DNA of 64,000 nt from Sciurus carolinensis (GCF_902686445.1 NC_062218.1:135269241-135333240), one strand, 5' to 3'. Numbered from the stretch's first letter, positions 22,338 through 35,105 are shown. The notes: generated by a model from the letters alone, not told the origin. Program-made: numbers and translations.

Positions 22338-22725
22338 CAGCAGAATGGTTAGGAAACTACCCCAGGCTAGGGAAACAACCACCCAGAAGGATCAGACCAG
22401 TCAATCCCATGATGCGCTCTCATGAAATGCTGAGTTGAGTCACTTTGAGTCACTTTGAGGTTCACTTTGGTCAACGATTGGTCCATGGTTGACCAAAACT
22501 CCATGCAGTGCTCAACTATGGTTTGATCCCTTTGGGTCTTGTTTTAAAGATCTGTTAGGTGGATTCAGAACGGTGTTTAGTCTGGGGGTAATTACTCCTC
22601 ACCACTGAGGCAGAACCTCAAAGTGACTCAACTCAGCATTTCATGAGAGCGCATCATGGGATCGACTGGTCTGATCCTTCTGGGTGGTTGTTTCCCTCTG
22701 GGGTAGTTTCCTAACCATTCTGCTG
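22338..22725. repeat. Long near-perfect inverted repeat (foldback)
   Basis: The left arm 22338-22463 (126 bp) is the reverse complement of the right arm 22613-22725 (113 bp). The differences are one substitution, a small length change (CAGGCTAGGG versus CAGAGGG) and an extra 10-bp copy of GAGTCACTTT in the left arm. The arms start CAGCAGAATGGTTAGG and the spacer is 149 bp. The spacer holds a second perfect 10-bp stem (TTTGGTCAAC / GTTGACCAAA) near 22467-22499. As RNA it would form a hairpin of more than 100 bp. I see no clear target duplication and cannot assign it to a transposon family. Confidence 0.9.
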
Positions 22726-23209
22726 TTCAAGGCTTTACTTTGACCTGAAGGGGACTCTCTGAAGATCTCTGTGCAGCTCTCATCTCTTTGATCCTGCAAA
22801 CTCTAACTGCCTCTGCAGCCCTGGATCCATCCCAGCCCCATCACTTCCACTCATGAGACTCCAGTGTCCTCCTTGTGCCCGTAGCCTGGACACTCCCCAG
22901 GTGGTACACCAGAGCCGTTGTTGTCCGTGTCTTGGAGACCACTGTCCTTCCCTGCTTGGTGCCAGTGTTTTCAAAACTACAGTTTCCTATATGTTACTTG
23001 TGGGTTTTCTAGTTTTGGGAAAGCTCTGATGTTGTTTCAGGCAAGACATTAAATCTGTCATTGTCACCTCATTTTGCCTAGATGTGGAAATCCATGATGT
23101 GGCCATTCTTCAGTTTTGGAGTCTTTTGATTTATGGAAATATGTATGTATATACATATGGACATAACCACAGTACATTTGTCAAAAGTGAGAAACTAACT
23201 GTGATACAT
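22726..23209. other. Intronic sequence, nothing recognised
   Basis: No exon or nameable repeat seen. Confidence 0.35.
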
Positions 23210-23768
23210 GACTGTGGTAGGCTGAAGTCTAATATATCCTCCCCCACCAAGTCTCACCCTCTGGTACAATGCATAGTTCCCTCCCCTGAATATAGGAAGG
23301 ACTGAATATCATGGAGCATCATTCCAATGACTTGAGTTACTAATCAATTGACTTAATAAAAAAAGGGATTGTACCGTGGTCCTGACTTAAGCAGTTGAGT
23401 CCTTAAAAAAGACTGAGGCCTCTCTGATGATAGAGAGATTCAAAGTATGAAAGGGGGTGTAGAGGGAGCCAGGTGGCCCAGACCTGTGAGCTGTCTCTGA
23501 TGGCAAAGAGCAGCCCCTGGCCAACATCCAACAAAAATGGAGCCTCTGTTCTATAACCACAAGGAACCTCATGAGCATGAAAGAGGAGCCCAGAGCTCTA
23601 GAAAGAAATCCCTAGTGACCCATGGATTCCAGCCTTGTAGACCCAGAGCAGAGACCAAACTCAGCTATATCTGGATCTCTGACTATGGAAATTGTGAGAG
23701 AGGAAGAGCGTGCTGTTTTAAGGTGCTTTCTGGCTATTTATTACATGGAAAACTTATACAGTTACTAA
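23210..23768 (+). mobile_element. ERVL/MaLR-type LTR, old
   Basis: Begins 'tgactgtggtaggctgaa' and carries 'ggagcctctgttctataacc', 'aaggaacctcatgagcatga', 'agccttgtagacccagagca' and 'gctgttttaaggtgctttct', the usual order of an MLT-type LTR. The 3' end is degraded. Confidence 0.55.
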
Positions 23769-23947
23769 AGAAGACCTGATCAAATTCATTAGTAATAATA
23801 TACAAATATTTATCCAAAAAGATCTCTATGAAGACTAATGTGAGGATCAGCATGAAGCCATGAGACTACTTCCGCCAATTTCCAAGATGGTTTTTACACA
23901 TCCATATTGTGCCTTGGTTGGAGGTGGATGGAATTCTGATTGAGAAG

Positions 23948-24010
23948 ATCTAGGGCCTGGAGTATAGTGGTAGAGTGCTTGCCTAGGACCAGTGAGGCCA
24001 TGTCAGTCAC
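23948..24010 (+). repeat. ID SINE fragment
   Basis: Only the A-box half is clear: 'tatagtggtagagtgcttgcctagg' trimmed to its central TAGTGGTAGAGTGCTTGCCT. The B-box part is lost. Confidence 0.55.
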
Positions 24011-24401
24011 AGGAGAGATGCCCCATGATATTCAGGGTGAGTGGGGGAATATGTGAGAAGATATTTGCAAACCACATATCTGAGAAGAGTCTAATATGCA
24101 GAATCTATGAAGAATGCCTACAACTTAACAAAATTGATATACAACCCAATTTAAAAATGGGCAAAGGACTTAAACAGATGTTTATCCAAACAGGATAAAC
24201 AAATGGCCAGCAAACACATGAAAAGATGCTCCACACCGTCAGTCACCAGGGGAATGCCAATCAGAACCACAGCTGGATTTCACACTATTTCACATCCACG
24301 AGGATGTCTTCACAAGGATGTGGAGGAACTGGAACTTCCATTTACTGCTGGTGGGAAGACAAAGTGGATCAGTCAGCTTGGCAGGCCATCAAAAATTAAA
24401 T

Positions 24402-24536
24402 ATGGGGGATGGGGCTGTAGCTCCATGGCAGAGCGCTGGCCTAGCATGTGTGAGGCACTGGGTTTGATCCTTAGCATAAAAATAAACATATAAAATAAAA
24501 ACATGGTGTCCATGTACAACTACAAACATCTTTTTA
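24402..24536 (+). repeat. ID SINE with squirrel-type 3' extension
   Basis: Body 'ggctgtagctccatggcaga' to 'tttgatccttagcataaa', then AATAAA-rich sequence and 'ccatgtacaactacaaacat'. Target duplications of AAAAATTAAAT lie at 24391-24401 and 24537-24547. Confidence 0.9.
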
Positions 24537-25905
24537 AAAAATTAAATGTGAAATTACTACATGACATAGCAATTCTACTCCTAGGTTTATACTCATAAGA
24601 ATTGATAACAGGTACTCAAATAAAAGTATTCACATGTTCATAGCAGCAATATTCACAGTAGCCAAAAGGTAGAAAGAACCCAAATGTTGATTGGTGGATG
24701 AATGGATAGCAAATGGTGGTACTGACATAAATATTATTCACACATAAAGAGGACACAGACTATGACATGGATGAATCTCAAAAACATTTCTCTGGGTAGA
24801 AGATGTCAGACAAAAAATATAACAAAGTATGTGATTCTTTTTTAAAATTTTTTTATTTTTACTTTTTATGTCTTTTTAAATTTTTTTTTATATTTACAGA
24901 CTGCATTTTGATTCATCGTACACAAATGGGGCACAACTTTTCATTTCTATGGTTGTACATGACGCAGATTCACACCATTCGTGTAATCATACATGTACAT
25001 AGAGTAATACTGTCTCAGTTTACTATCTTTCCTTCCCCACTCCCTGCTGCTCCATTTCCCTCTACACAATCCAAAATTCCTCCCTTTTTTACCCCCCACC
25101 ACCGCCTCCTCCTGTGTTATGGATCATCATCTACTTATCAGAGAAAACATGTGGCCTTTGGTTTTCAGGGATTGACTTATTTCACTTAGCATGATATTCT
25201 CCAACTCCATTCATGTACCTGCAAATGCCATAATTTTATTCTTCTTTATGGCTGAGTAGTAGTCCATTGTGTATACATACCACAGTTTCTTTATCCATTC
25301 ATCAATTGAAGGACATCTTGGTTGGTTCCACAATTTAGCTATTGTGAATTGAGCAGCTATAAACATTGATGTGACTGCATTACTGTAGTTTGCTGATTTT
25401 AAGTCCTTTGTATATAAATCAAGGAGTGGGATAGCTGGGTAAAATGGTGGGTTCATTCCAAGCTTTCTGAGGCATCTCCATACTGCTTTCCAGAGTGGCT
25501 GCACCAATTTGCAACTCCACCAGCAATGTATGAGGGTGCCTTTTTCCCCACATCCACCCAACACTTGTTATTACTTGTGTTTTTGATAATAGCCATTCTA
25601 ACTGGAGTTAGATGAAACCTTAGGGTGGTTTTTATTTGCATTTCTCTAATTACTAGAGATAATGAGCACTTTTTCATGTATTTGTTGATCACCTATATAT
25701 TTTCCTCTGTGAAGTGTCTGCCCAGTTCCTTAGCCCATTCATTGATTGGGTTCTTTGTATTTTAGGTGTAAAGTTTTTTAAGTTCTTTAAAATTAATTTT
25801 GGAGATTAGTGCTCTGTCTGAAGTGTGTGTGGAAAGATTTTCTCCCACTCTGTGGGCTCCCTTTTCACATTATTGATTGTATCCTTTGCTGAGAAAAACC
25901 TTTTT

Positions 25906-26155
25906 ATTTATTTTTTTTTAAATTTTTTTTTATTATTGTAAACAAATGGGATACATGTTGTTTCTCTGTTTGTACATGGCGTAAAGGCATACCATTTGTG
26001 TAATCATAAATTTACATAGGGTAATGTTGTTTGATTCATTCTGTTATTTTTTCCCTTCCCCCCCCACCCCTCTTTTCCCTCTATACAGTCCTTCCTTCCT
26101 CCATTCTTGCCCCCCTCCCTAAACCTAACTCTAACCCTAACACTAACCCCTCCCA
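25906..26155 (-). mobile_element. 5'-truncated L1 3' fragment nested in the older L1
   Basis: About 210 bp of L1 3' UTR of the same type as at 28592-28810 (shares 'caaatgggatacat', 'aatttacatagggtaatg', 'ctctatacagtcc'). The antisense poly(A) is at 25905-25935. The flanking target duplications are imperfect: GAGAAAAACCTTTTTATTT (25891-25909) and GAGAAAAAGCTTTTTAGTTT (26156-26175). Between the truncated L1 end (about 26116) and the right duplication lie 34 bp of telomere-like hexamers. Confidence 0.85.
26117..26150. repeat. Short interstitial telomere-like repeat
   Basis: Five consecutive in-phase hexamers on +: CCCTAA, ACCTAA, CTCTAA, CCCTAA, CACTAA, followed by CCCC. Two are exact vertebrate telomere units (TTAGGG on the minus strand). 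They sit precisely at the 5' junction of the truncated L1; the related L1 copy at 28790-28815 has unrelated sequence at the same place. Confidence 0.85.
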
Positions 26156-28330
26156 GAGAAAAAGCTTTTTAGTTTGAATCCATCCCATTTATTGATTCTT
26201 GCTTTTATTTCTTGCACTCTGGGAGTCTTGTTAAGGAAGTGTGGTCCTAAGTCAACATGATGAAGATTCTGGCCTACCTTTTCTTCTTTTAGGTGCAGGG
26301 TCTAATTCCTAGATCCTCGATCCATTTTGAGTTGAGTTTTGTACAGGGTGAGAGATAGGGGTTTAATTTCATTTTATTGCATAAGGATTTCCAGTTTTGC
26401 CAGCATCACTTGTTGAAGAGGCTATCTTTTCTCCATCGTATATTTTTGGCACCTTTGTCTAGTATGAGATACTGCTGTACCTATGTGGGTTTGTCTCTGT
26501 GTCTTCTATTCTGTACCATTGGTCTACCTGTCTATTTTGGTGTCAATACCATGGTGTTTTCATTACTATTGCTCAGTAATAGAGTTTAAGTTCTGGTATT
26601 GTGATACCCCCCACATCACTCTTCCTGCTCAGGTTTGCTTTGGCTATTCTTTTATTCTTCCAGATGAATTTCATCATTGCTTTCTCTATTTCTATGAGGA
26701 ATGTCATTGGGTTTTTAATTGGAATTGCATTGAATCTGTACATTGCCTTTGGAAGTATGGCCATTTTGACAATATTTAATTCTGCCTATACAAGAACATG
26801 GGATATCTTTCCATCTTCTAAGGTTTTATTTAATTTCTTTCTTCAGTGTTCTGTAGTTTTCATTGTAGAGGTCTCTCATCTCTTTTGTTAGATTGATTCC
26901 CAAGTTTTTTGTATTGTTTTGTTTTTTGTTTTTGAGACTGTTGTGAATGGTGTAGTTTTCTTAATTTCTCTTTCAGAGGATTCATCACTTATGAATAGAA
27001 ATGCATTAGATTTATGCATGTTGATTTTATATCCTGCTACTTTGCTGAATTCATTTATTAGTTTAGAAGTTTTCTGGATTACCTAAATATAGAATCATGT
27101 TGTTGGCAAATAGTGATAGCTTGAGTTCTTCTTTTCCTATTCATATCCCCTTAATTTCTTTGTTTAATTGCTCTGACTAGTGTTCAAGAATGATGTTGAA
27201 TAGAAGTGGTGAAAGAGGACATCCCTGTCTTGTTCCAGTTTTTAGAGGGAATGCTTTCAGTTTTCCTCCATTAAAAATGATGGTGGTTGTGGGCTTAGCA
27301 TAGGTAGCTTTTACAATGTTGAGGTATGTTCCTACTATCCCTATTTTTTCTAGTGTTTTGACCATGAAGAGGTGCTGTACTTTATCAAATGCTTTTTCTG
27401 CATCTATTAAAATAATCATGTTTCTTAACTTTAAGTCTATTGATGTGATGAATTACAATTATTGATTTCTGGATATTGAACCAACCTTGCATTCCCAGGA
27501 TGAACCCCACTTGATCATGGTGCACTATCTTTTAAATATGTTTTTGTATGGATTTGCCAGAATTTTGTTAAGGATTTTTGTGTCTATGTTCATCAGAGAT
27601 ATTGGTCTAAAGTTCTCTTTCCTTGATGTGTCTTTGTCTGGTTTTGGTATTGGGTGATACTAGCTTCATAAAATGAGTTTGGGAGGGTTCCCTCCTTTTC
27701 TATTTCATGGAATACTTTGAGGAGTATTGGTACAAGTTCTTCTTTGAAGGTCTTGTAGAAGTCAGCTGAGAAGCCATCTGGTCCTTGGCTTTTCCTGGTT
27801 GGTAGGCTTTTGATGACTTCTTCTATTTCATTGCTTGAATATGGTCTGTTTAAATTGTGTATATCCTCCTGATTTGGGAGGATCATATATCTCTAAAAAT
27901 TTGTCAATGCCCTCGAGATTTTCTAATTTGTTGGAGTATAGATTTTCAAAATAGCTTCTAATTATGTTATGTATTTCAATAGTGTCTATCGTGATATTTC
28001 CTTTTTCATCCCGAATTTTAATAATTTCAGTTTTTTCTCTCTTCTTTGTTAGTGTGGTTAAGGGTTTATCTATTTTGTTTACTTTTTCAAAGAACCAATT
28101 TTTTATTTTGTCAATTTTTTGGATTATTTCTTTTGTTTCAATTTCATTGATTTCACCTCTGATTTTAATTATTTCCTGTCTTCTACTACTTTTGGTGTTG
28201 TTCTGTTCATTTTCAAGGACTTTGAGATGTAATGTTAGGTCATTCAGTTGTTGACTTCTTTTATTGAATGTGCTCACACAATGAGTTTTCCTCCTAGTAC
28301 TGCTTTCATAGTGTCCCAGAGATTTTGATT

Positions 28331-28431
28331 TTTTTTTTTTTTTTTTTTTTTTTTTGCAGTGCTGGGAGTTGAACCCAGGGCCTTGTGCTTGCGAGGCAGG
28401 CACTTTACCAACTGAGCTATATCCCCAGCCC
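28331..28431 (-). repeat. ID SINE, antisense, in the older L1
   Basis: T tract (about 26 bases) followed by 'gcagtgctgggagttgaacc' to 'actgagctatatccccagcc'. Target duplications AGATTTTGATT at 28320-28330 and 28432-28442. Confidence 0.9.
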
Positions 28432-28822
28432 AGATTTTGATTATGTTTTATCATCATTCTCATTTACCTGTAAGAATTTTTTTTTTATCTCCTCCCAGAT
28501 GTTTTCTGTCGTCCATGCTTCATTCAATAGCATGTTATTTAGTCTCCAGGTGTTGGAGTAGTTTCTGTTTTTTATTTTGCCATTGATTTCTTTTTTTAAA
28601 TTTTAATTTATTTTTATTGTTAACAAATGGGATACATTTTGTTTCTGTTTGTACATGGAGTAACAGCATACCATTTGCATAATCATACATTTACATAGGG
28701 TAATGATGTTTGATTCATTCCGTTATTTTTTCCTTCCCCCCCACCCTCCCACCCCTCTTTTCCCTCTATACAGTCCCTCCTTCCTCCATTCTTGCCCCCC
28801 TTCCACCCCCCATTATGTGTCA

Positions 28823-31800
28823 TCATCTGCTTATCAGTGAGATTATTTGTCTTTTGGATTTTTGAGATTGGCTTATCTCACTTAGCATGATATTCTCCAA
28901 TTTCATCCATTTGCCTGCAAATGCCATAATTTTATTATTCTTTATAGCTGAGTAATATTCCATTGTATATATATACCACAGTTTCTTTATCCATTCATCA
29001 ATTGAAGGACCTCTAGGTTGGTTCCACAATCTGGCTATTGTGAATTGAGCAGCTATGAACACTGTATCTCTATAGTATGCTGATTTTAAGTCCTTTGGGT
29101 ATAGGCCGAGGAGTGGGATAGCTGGGTCAAATGGTGGTTCCATTCCAAGTTTTCTAAGGAGTCTCCACACTGCTTTCCAGAGTGGCTGCACTAATTTGCA
29201 ACCCCACCAGCAATGTATGAGTGTACCTTTTTCCCCACATCCTCTCCAACACCTATTGTTGCTTGTATTCTTGATAATCGCCATTCTAATTGGGGTGAGA
29301 TGGAATCTTAGTGTAGTTTTGATTTGCATTTCTCTTATTACTAAAGATGGTGAACATTTTTTCATATATTTGTTGATTGCTTGTATATCTTCTTCTGCGA
29401 AGTGTCTGTTCATATCCTTAACCCATTTGTCGATTGGGTTATTTGTATTCTTTGTGTAGAGTTTTTTGAGTTATTTATATATTTTGGAAATTAGTGCTCT
29501 ATCTGAAGTATGAGTGGCAAAGATTTTCTCCCACTCTGTAGGCTCTTTCTTCGCATTGCTGATAGTTTCCTTTGCTGAGAGAAAGTAATTTAATTTGAAT
29601 CTATCCCAGTTATTGATTCTTGCTTTTATTTCTTGTGCTATGGGAGTCCTGTTAAGGAAGTCTGATCCTAAGCCAACAAGGTGAAGATTTGGACCTACTT
29701 TTTCTTCTATAAGATGCAAGGTCTCTGGTCTGATTTCGAGGTCCTTGATCCATTGTGAGTTGATTTTTGTGCAGGGTGAGAGATAGGGGTTTAGTTTCAT
29801 TCTGTTGCATATGGATTTCCAGTTTTCCCAGCACCATTTATTGAACAGGCTGTCTTTTCTCTGTTGCATATTTTTGGCACCTTTGTCTGGTATGAGAAAA
29901 TTGTATTTATTTGGGTTTGTGTCCGTGTCCTCTCTTCTGTACCATTGATCTACCTGTCTATTTTGGTGCCAATACCATGCCGTTTTTGTTACTATTGCTT
30001 TGTAGTATAGTTGAAGTTCTGGTATTGTGATACCCCCTGTTTCATTCTTCCTACTAAGGATTGCTTTAGCTATTCTGGGTTTCTTATTCTTCCAGATGAA
30101 TTTCGTGATTGCTTGCTCTATTTCTGTAAGGTACATCATTGGGATTTTAATTGGAATTGCATTGAATCTGTATAGTACTTCTGGTAGTATGGCCATTTTG
30201 ACAATATTAATTCTGCCTATCTAAGAACATGGGAGATGTTTCCATCTTCTAAGGTCTTCCTCAATTTCTTTCTTCAGTGTTTTGTAGTTTTCATTGTAGA
30301 GATCTTTTACCTCTTTGGTTAGATTGATTCCCAAGTATTTTATTTTTTTTTTAGGCTGTTGCAAATGGAATTGTTTTCCTATTTCCCTTTCAGCTGTTTC
30401 GTCGCTTGCGTATAAAAATGCTTTAGATTTATGTGTGTTGATTTTATAGCCTGCTATTTGGCTGAATTCATTGATGAGGTCTAGAAGTTTTCTGGAGGAG
30501 GTTTTTGGATCCTCTAAATATACAATCATGTCATCAGCAAATAGTGACATCTTAAGTTCCTCTTTTCCTATTCAAATCCCTTTAATTTCTTTGGTCTGCC
30601 TAATTGCTCTGGCTAGAGTTTCGAGGACAGTGTTGAATAGAAGTGGTGAAAGAGGACATCCCTGTCTTGTTCCCATTTTTAAAGGAAATCGTTTCAGTTT
30701 TTCTCCATTTAGAATGATGTTGGCCATGGGCTTAGCATAAATAGCCTTTACAATGTTCAGGTATGTTCCTACTATCCCTATTTTTTCTAGTGTTTTGAGC
30801 ATGAAGGAGTGTTGTATTTTGTTGAACACTTTTTCTGCATCAATTGAAATAGCCATATGATTCTTATCCTTAAGTCTATTGACATAATGGATTACGTTTA
30901 TTGATTTACGGATGTTAAACCATCCTTGCATTCCAGGGATGAACCCCACTTGATTATGGTGCACAATTTTCTTAATATGCTTTTGGATACAGTTTGCCAT
31001 TATTTTGTTAAGGATCTTTGCATCTATATTCATCAAGGATATTGGTCTAAGATTTTCTTTCCTTGATGTGTCTTTTCCTGGTTTGGGTATGAGGGTGATA
31101 TTAGCTTCATAGAATGAGTTCGGTAGGGTACCCTCTTTTTCTATTTCCTGGAATACTTTGAGAAGTATTGGAATGAGTTCTTCTTTGAAGGTCTTGTAGA
31201 ACTCGGCTGAGAATCCATCTGGTCCTGGGCTTTTCTTGGATGGTAGATTTTTAATGACTTCTTCTATTTCATTGCTTGATATTGATCTGTTTAAATTGCG
31301 TATGTCCTCCTGGTTCAGTTTGGGGGGAGCATATGTCTCTAGAAATTTGTCAATGTCTTCGGTAGTTTCTATTTTGTTGGAATACAGATTTTCAGAGTAG
31401 CTTCTCATTATGTTATGTATCTCAGTGGTGTCTGTAGTGATATTTCCTTTTTCATCACGAATTTTAGTAATTTGGGTTTTCTCTCTCCTTTTCTTTGTTA
31501 GTGTGGTTAAGGGTTTGTCTATTTTGTTTACTTTTTCAATGAACCAACTTTTTGTTTTCTCAATTTTTTGAATTGTTTCTTTTGTTTCAATTTCATTGAT
31601 TTCAGCTCTGATTTTAATTATTTCCTGTCTTCTACTACTTTTGCTATTATTCTGTTCCTCTTTTTTTAGGGCTTTGAGTTGTAATATGAGGTCATTTAGT
31701 TGTTGACTTTTCATTCTTTTCTGGAATGCACTCCATGCAATGAATTTTTCTCTTAGTACCGCTTTCATAGTGTCCCAGAGAATTTGATATGTTGTATCGT

Positions 31801-32636
31801 CGTCCTCATTGACCTCTAAGAATTTTTTTATCTCCTCCCTAATGTTTTCTGTTATTCATGTTTCATTCAATAGCATATTGTTTAGTCTCCAGGTGTTGGA
31901 GTAATTTCTGTTTTTTATTTTGTCATTGATTTCTACTCTCAGTCCATTATGATCTGATAGAACACAAGGTAGTATCTCTGTTTTTTTGCATTAACTAAGG
32001 GCTGCTTTGTGGCATAACATATGGTCTATTTTCAAGAAGGTTCCATGTGCTGCTGAGAAGAAAGTGAATCTGCTCGTTGATGGATGGAATATTCTATATA
32101 TGTCTATTAAGTCTAGGTTATTGATTGTGTTATTGAGTTCTATGGTTTCTTTGGTTGGTTTTTGTTTGGAAGATCTATCTAGTGGTGACAGTGGTGCGTT
32201 ACAGTCACCCAGAATTATTGTGGTGTGGTATATTTGATTCCTGAAATTGAGAAGGATTTGTTTGATATACAGGGATGCACCATTGTTTGGGGCATAAATA
32301 TTTACTATCATTATGTCTTCCTGATTTATGGTTCCCTTAAGCAGTATGAAATGTCCTTCTTTATCCTTCTGACTAACTTTGGCTTGGAGTCCACTTTATC
32401 TGATATAAGGATGGAAACCCCCACTTCTTTACTGAGTCCATGTGTGTGGTAGGTTTTTTCCCTTCTTTCACCTTTAGTCTATGGATGTCTTATTCTATGA
32501 GATGAGTCTCTTGCAGGCAGCATATTGTTAGGGCTTTCTTTTTAATCCATTCTGCCAGTTTATGTCTTTTGATTGATGAGTTTAGGCCATTAACGTTCAG
32601 GGTTATTATTGAGATATGATTCGTATTCCCAGTCAT
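28823..32636 (-). pseudogene. Younger L1 ORF2 (endonuclease-reverse transcriptase), broken
   Basis: Length (about 1270 codons) and order match L1 ORF2. The endonuclease segment contains GDCNAPLSPLDRSSKQK (about 32230). The reverse transcriptase carries [14 protein letters not shown] (about 30640) and the active-site FADD in SLFADDMIVYLEDP (about 30540). The C-terminal Cys-rich region contains [11 protein letters not shown] (about 29190). In-frame stops or frameshifts occur near 31990, 30560, 30210 and 29440, so no complete protein is encoded. The start ATG is at 32634-32636. Confidence 0.9.
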
Positions 32637-32734
32637 TTGGTCTTATTTTTGGTTTTTAATTTGGCTTGGTTTCTCCTTTGAGTGGTTTTTCTCTAAGGTA
32701 GTTCCTCCCTTTGCTGACCTCCACTGTTGTTTTA

Positions 32735-33710
32735 CATTTCCTTCTCATGGAATATTTTGTTGAGAACATTCTGTAGTTCAGGCTTTGTATTTGTAAATTC
32801 TTTTAACTTTTGTTTATCATGGAAGGATTTTATTTCATCTTCAAATCTGAAGGTTAGTTTTGCTGGGTATAGGATTCTTGGTTGGCAACCATGTTCTTTT
32901 AGAGCTTGAAATACGTTTTTCCAGGCCCTTCTAGCTTTTAGAGTCTGGGTTGAGAAGTCTGCTGCTCTGTATTTGTTTCCCCCTATATGTAATCTGGTGC
33001 TTTTCTCTCGTGGTCTTCAAAATCCTATCTTTATTTTGAATGTTAGGCATTTTCATTATAATGTGCCTTGGTGTGGATCTGTTGTGATTTTGTGCACTTG
33101 GTGTTCTGTAAGCCTCTTGTATTTGATTTTCCATTTCATTCTTCAGATTTGGGAAATTTTCTGATATTATTTCATTGAATAGGTTGTTCATTCCTTTGGT
33201 TTGTATGTCTGTGCCTTCCTCAATCCCAATAATTCTTAAATTTGGTCTTTTCATGATGTCCCATAGTTCTTGGAGATTCTATTCATGATTTTTTACCATC
33301 TTCTCTGTTTGGGCAACTTTATTTTCAAGATTAAATATTTTGTCTTCATTTTCTGAGGTTCTGTCTTCCAAGTGGTCTAGTCTTTTGGTGATGCTTTCCA
33401 TTGAGTTTTTTATTTGGTTTATTATTTTCCTCATTTCAAGGATTTCCATTTGGTTTTTTTTGAGACTCTCTATCTCCTTGTTGAAATGATCTTTTGCTTC
33501 CTGCAAGTGCTCTTTCAGGTTATTGGTATTATCATTCATTGCCTGCATTTGCTCTCTTATCTCATCCTTTGCTTCGCGAATCATCTTAATCATGTATAAT
33601 CTGAAGTCCTTTTCTGACATTTCTTCTACCATACTGTCATTGGATTCTATTAATATAGAATCTAGATTTGTTTGGATCATTTTCTTCCCTTGTTTTTTCA
33701 TGTTGTTCAT
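32735..33710 (-). pseudogene. Younger L1 ORF1, broken by a stop and a frameshift
   Basis: Starts MNNMKKQGKKMIQTNLDS at 33710, followed by a long coiled coil (about residues 30-140). A TAG stops the frame after KMVKNHE (33279); the frame then continues as NLQELWDIMKRPNLRIIGIE, the L1 ORF1 RRM region. A frameshift near 32950 disrupts the C-terminal domain. The end is placed by homology with the older copy (…KIFH-E-EM). Confidence 0.88.
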
Positions 33711-34433
33711 GTATCTTCCCCTCTAGCAGTGCAGATCTGTGGTATTGTAGATTTCCCTCTATAGGCTTATAGTGGTCCTATAGATTTCCAAAACCCTTTC
33801 TTTAAGGGGAGATCAATATTAGCAGTGCCCAATTCAGACACTATGCAATCCTAGACCAAATAGCCCCTATGGGGACAATAACAAAATTGTCATAATAAAC
33901 AGAATGAGTTCAAATATTATCTTCGGTAAAACAAACAGATTTGCAATAAGGTCTGCTGTTTCTAATGGAAGACAAAGAGGATGCAGAGGGATGTAGAATG
34001 TGGCTGTTAATGGGATAAGAAAAGAATATACAGAAGTTCTAGATAATAGAAAGGATGAGAGTGTAATCAAAAGAAATTGGTTGTTAGCTTGCAAAAAAGG
34101 GAGAAAGAGACTCTAAGGGAACAGGTAAACAAAAGGAAAAGAGAGCAAGAAAAGTGAAGAAATAAAAACTTAACATTTTTCAATAAGGAGAAAAAAGAAA
34201 ATCTACCGTATAACATTCATATAGTAATGAAACCTCCCAGTGTTCAGTAGCCTGATGCATGAGAGGTACCTGACAATGAGCTTCAAGTCTCCAGCAGGCA
34301 TCTCAGGATGGGATTTGCCGCACCTAAAGATCAGAGCTACGGCTTCCAGGATTATCCAAGGTGGCTGCTCTGGCTTCCAAATGTGTTGGCAAATGGGGAG
34401 CTGCAGTTCAGGGTGTGGAGGTGGTCATCTGGA

Positions 34434-34678
34434 GGTCCTGGAGGCGGGGTGCAGTTAGTCAGGTAGGGTTCCTGGAGATTGGGTGTGTTTGATGTGGTTG
34501 TGGTATCCTGGAGGCCGGGTGCAATCATTCAGTCTGGGGTCCCAGTGATAGGGCGCAGTCATCTGGTCTGGGGGTTCTGGCAGCAGAGAGCAGTCAGTCA
34601 ATGTGAGGGCCCCAGAGGCAGGGAGTGATCGGTTGGGCTGAGGGATCCTGGAGAAGGGGCTCAGTCAGTCTGGCCAGG
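34434..34678 (-). repeat. 35-bp tandem array in the L1 5' UTR (copy 2)
   Basis: Seven units of 34-36 bp colinear with those at 20782-21027: each unit in this array pairs best with the same-position unit of the other copy, so the array pre-dates both insertions. The older L1 keeps at least one clear 35-bp unit at about 37593-37627. Confidence 0.85.
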
Positions 34679-35105
34679 AGTCCTATGGGGCCTGGCTGTT
34701 GTCTCAAAATGGCAGCAGCCACATGTAATCAAACCTGCAGGTAGTGTAACAGTGAACTTCCAGGCAATAGCAGGCAGCTGGTGCTCCACTGGCGGTCGGC
34801 GATCAGTTTGCTGACTGTTGTCAGACGATAGGGAGGTGAACCTCGTGCGTTGGGTGATGGATAGGTGTAAGGCAGGCATTGGACAGGCGAGAGGCAGGCA
34901 AATTGCGGATGATAGGTGCCTGACAGTGAGCAGTCTGCACTCAGAAAAGGTGCCAGTGTGCTGGCAGACTGCAGGTGATCATAGCAGACAAATGGGGTAA
35001 ACAGCAGGGGATCAATAAGCAGCAAAAACTGCCTGACCAAAAACAGATATCCTCTACTTGAAACCGGAGTTACGGAGAGACAAGGAATGCAGCCTCCCTC
35101 TAGTC

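Larger units (their letters stand above)
25205..28580 (-). pseudogene. Older L1 ORF2, C-terminal two thirds, broken
   Basis: Remnants in order on the minus strand: '...[19 protein letters not shown]' (about 27840), '[14 protein letters not shown]' reverse transcriptase segment (about 27200) and the terminal '[20 protein letters not shown]' block (about 25500). Several frameshifts and stops separate them. Not functional. Confidence 0.85.

Noticed and set aside
22126..22725. The long inverted repeat as the terminal inverted repeats of a known Tigger
   Set aside because: The flanking Tigger-like piece lacks matching terminal sequence, arms of 113-126 bp are far longer than Tigger termini, and there is no TA duplication at the arm ends.
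30572..31768. 398-codon open frame as a host gene
   Set aside because: It is the middle of L1 ORF2 (reverse transcriptase region, [14 protein letters not shown]) and belongs to the transposon.
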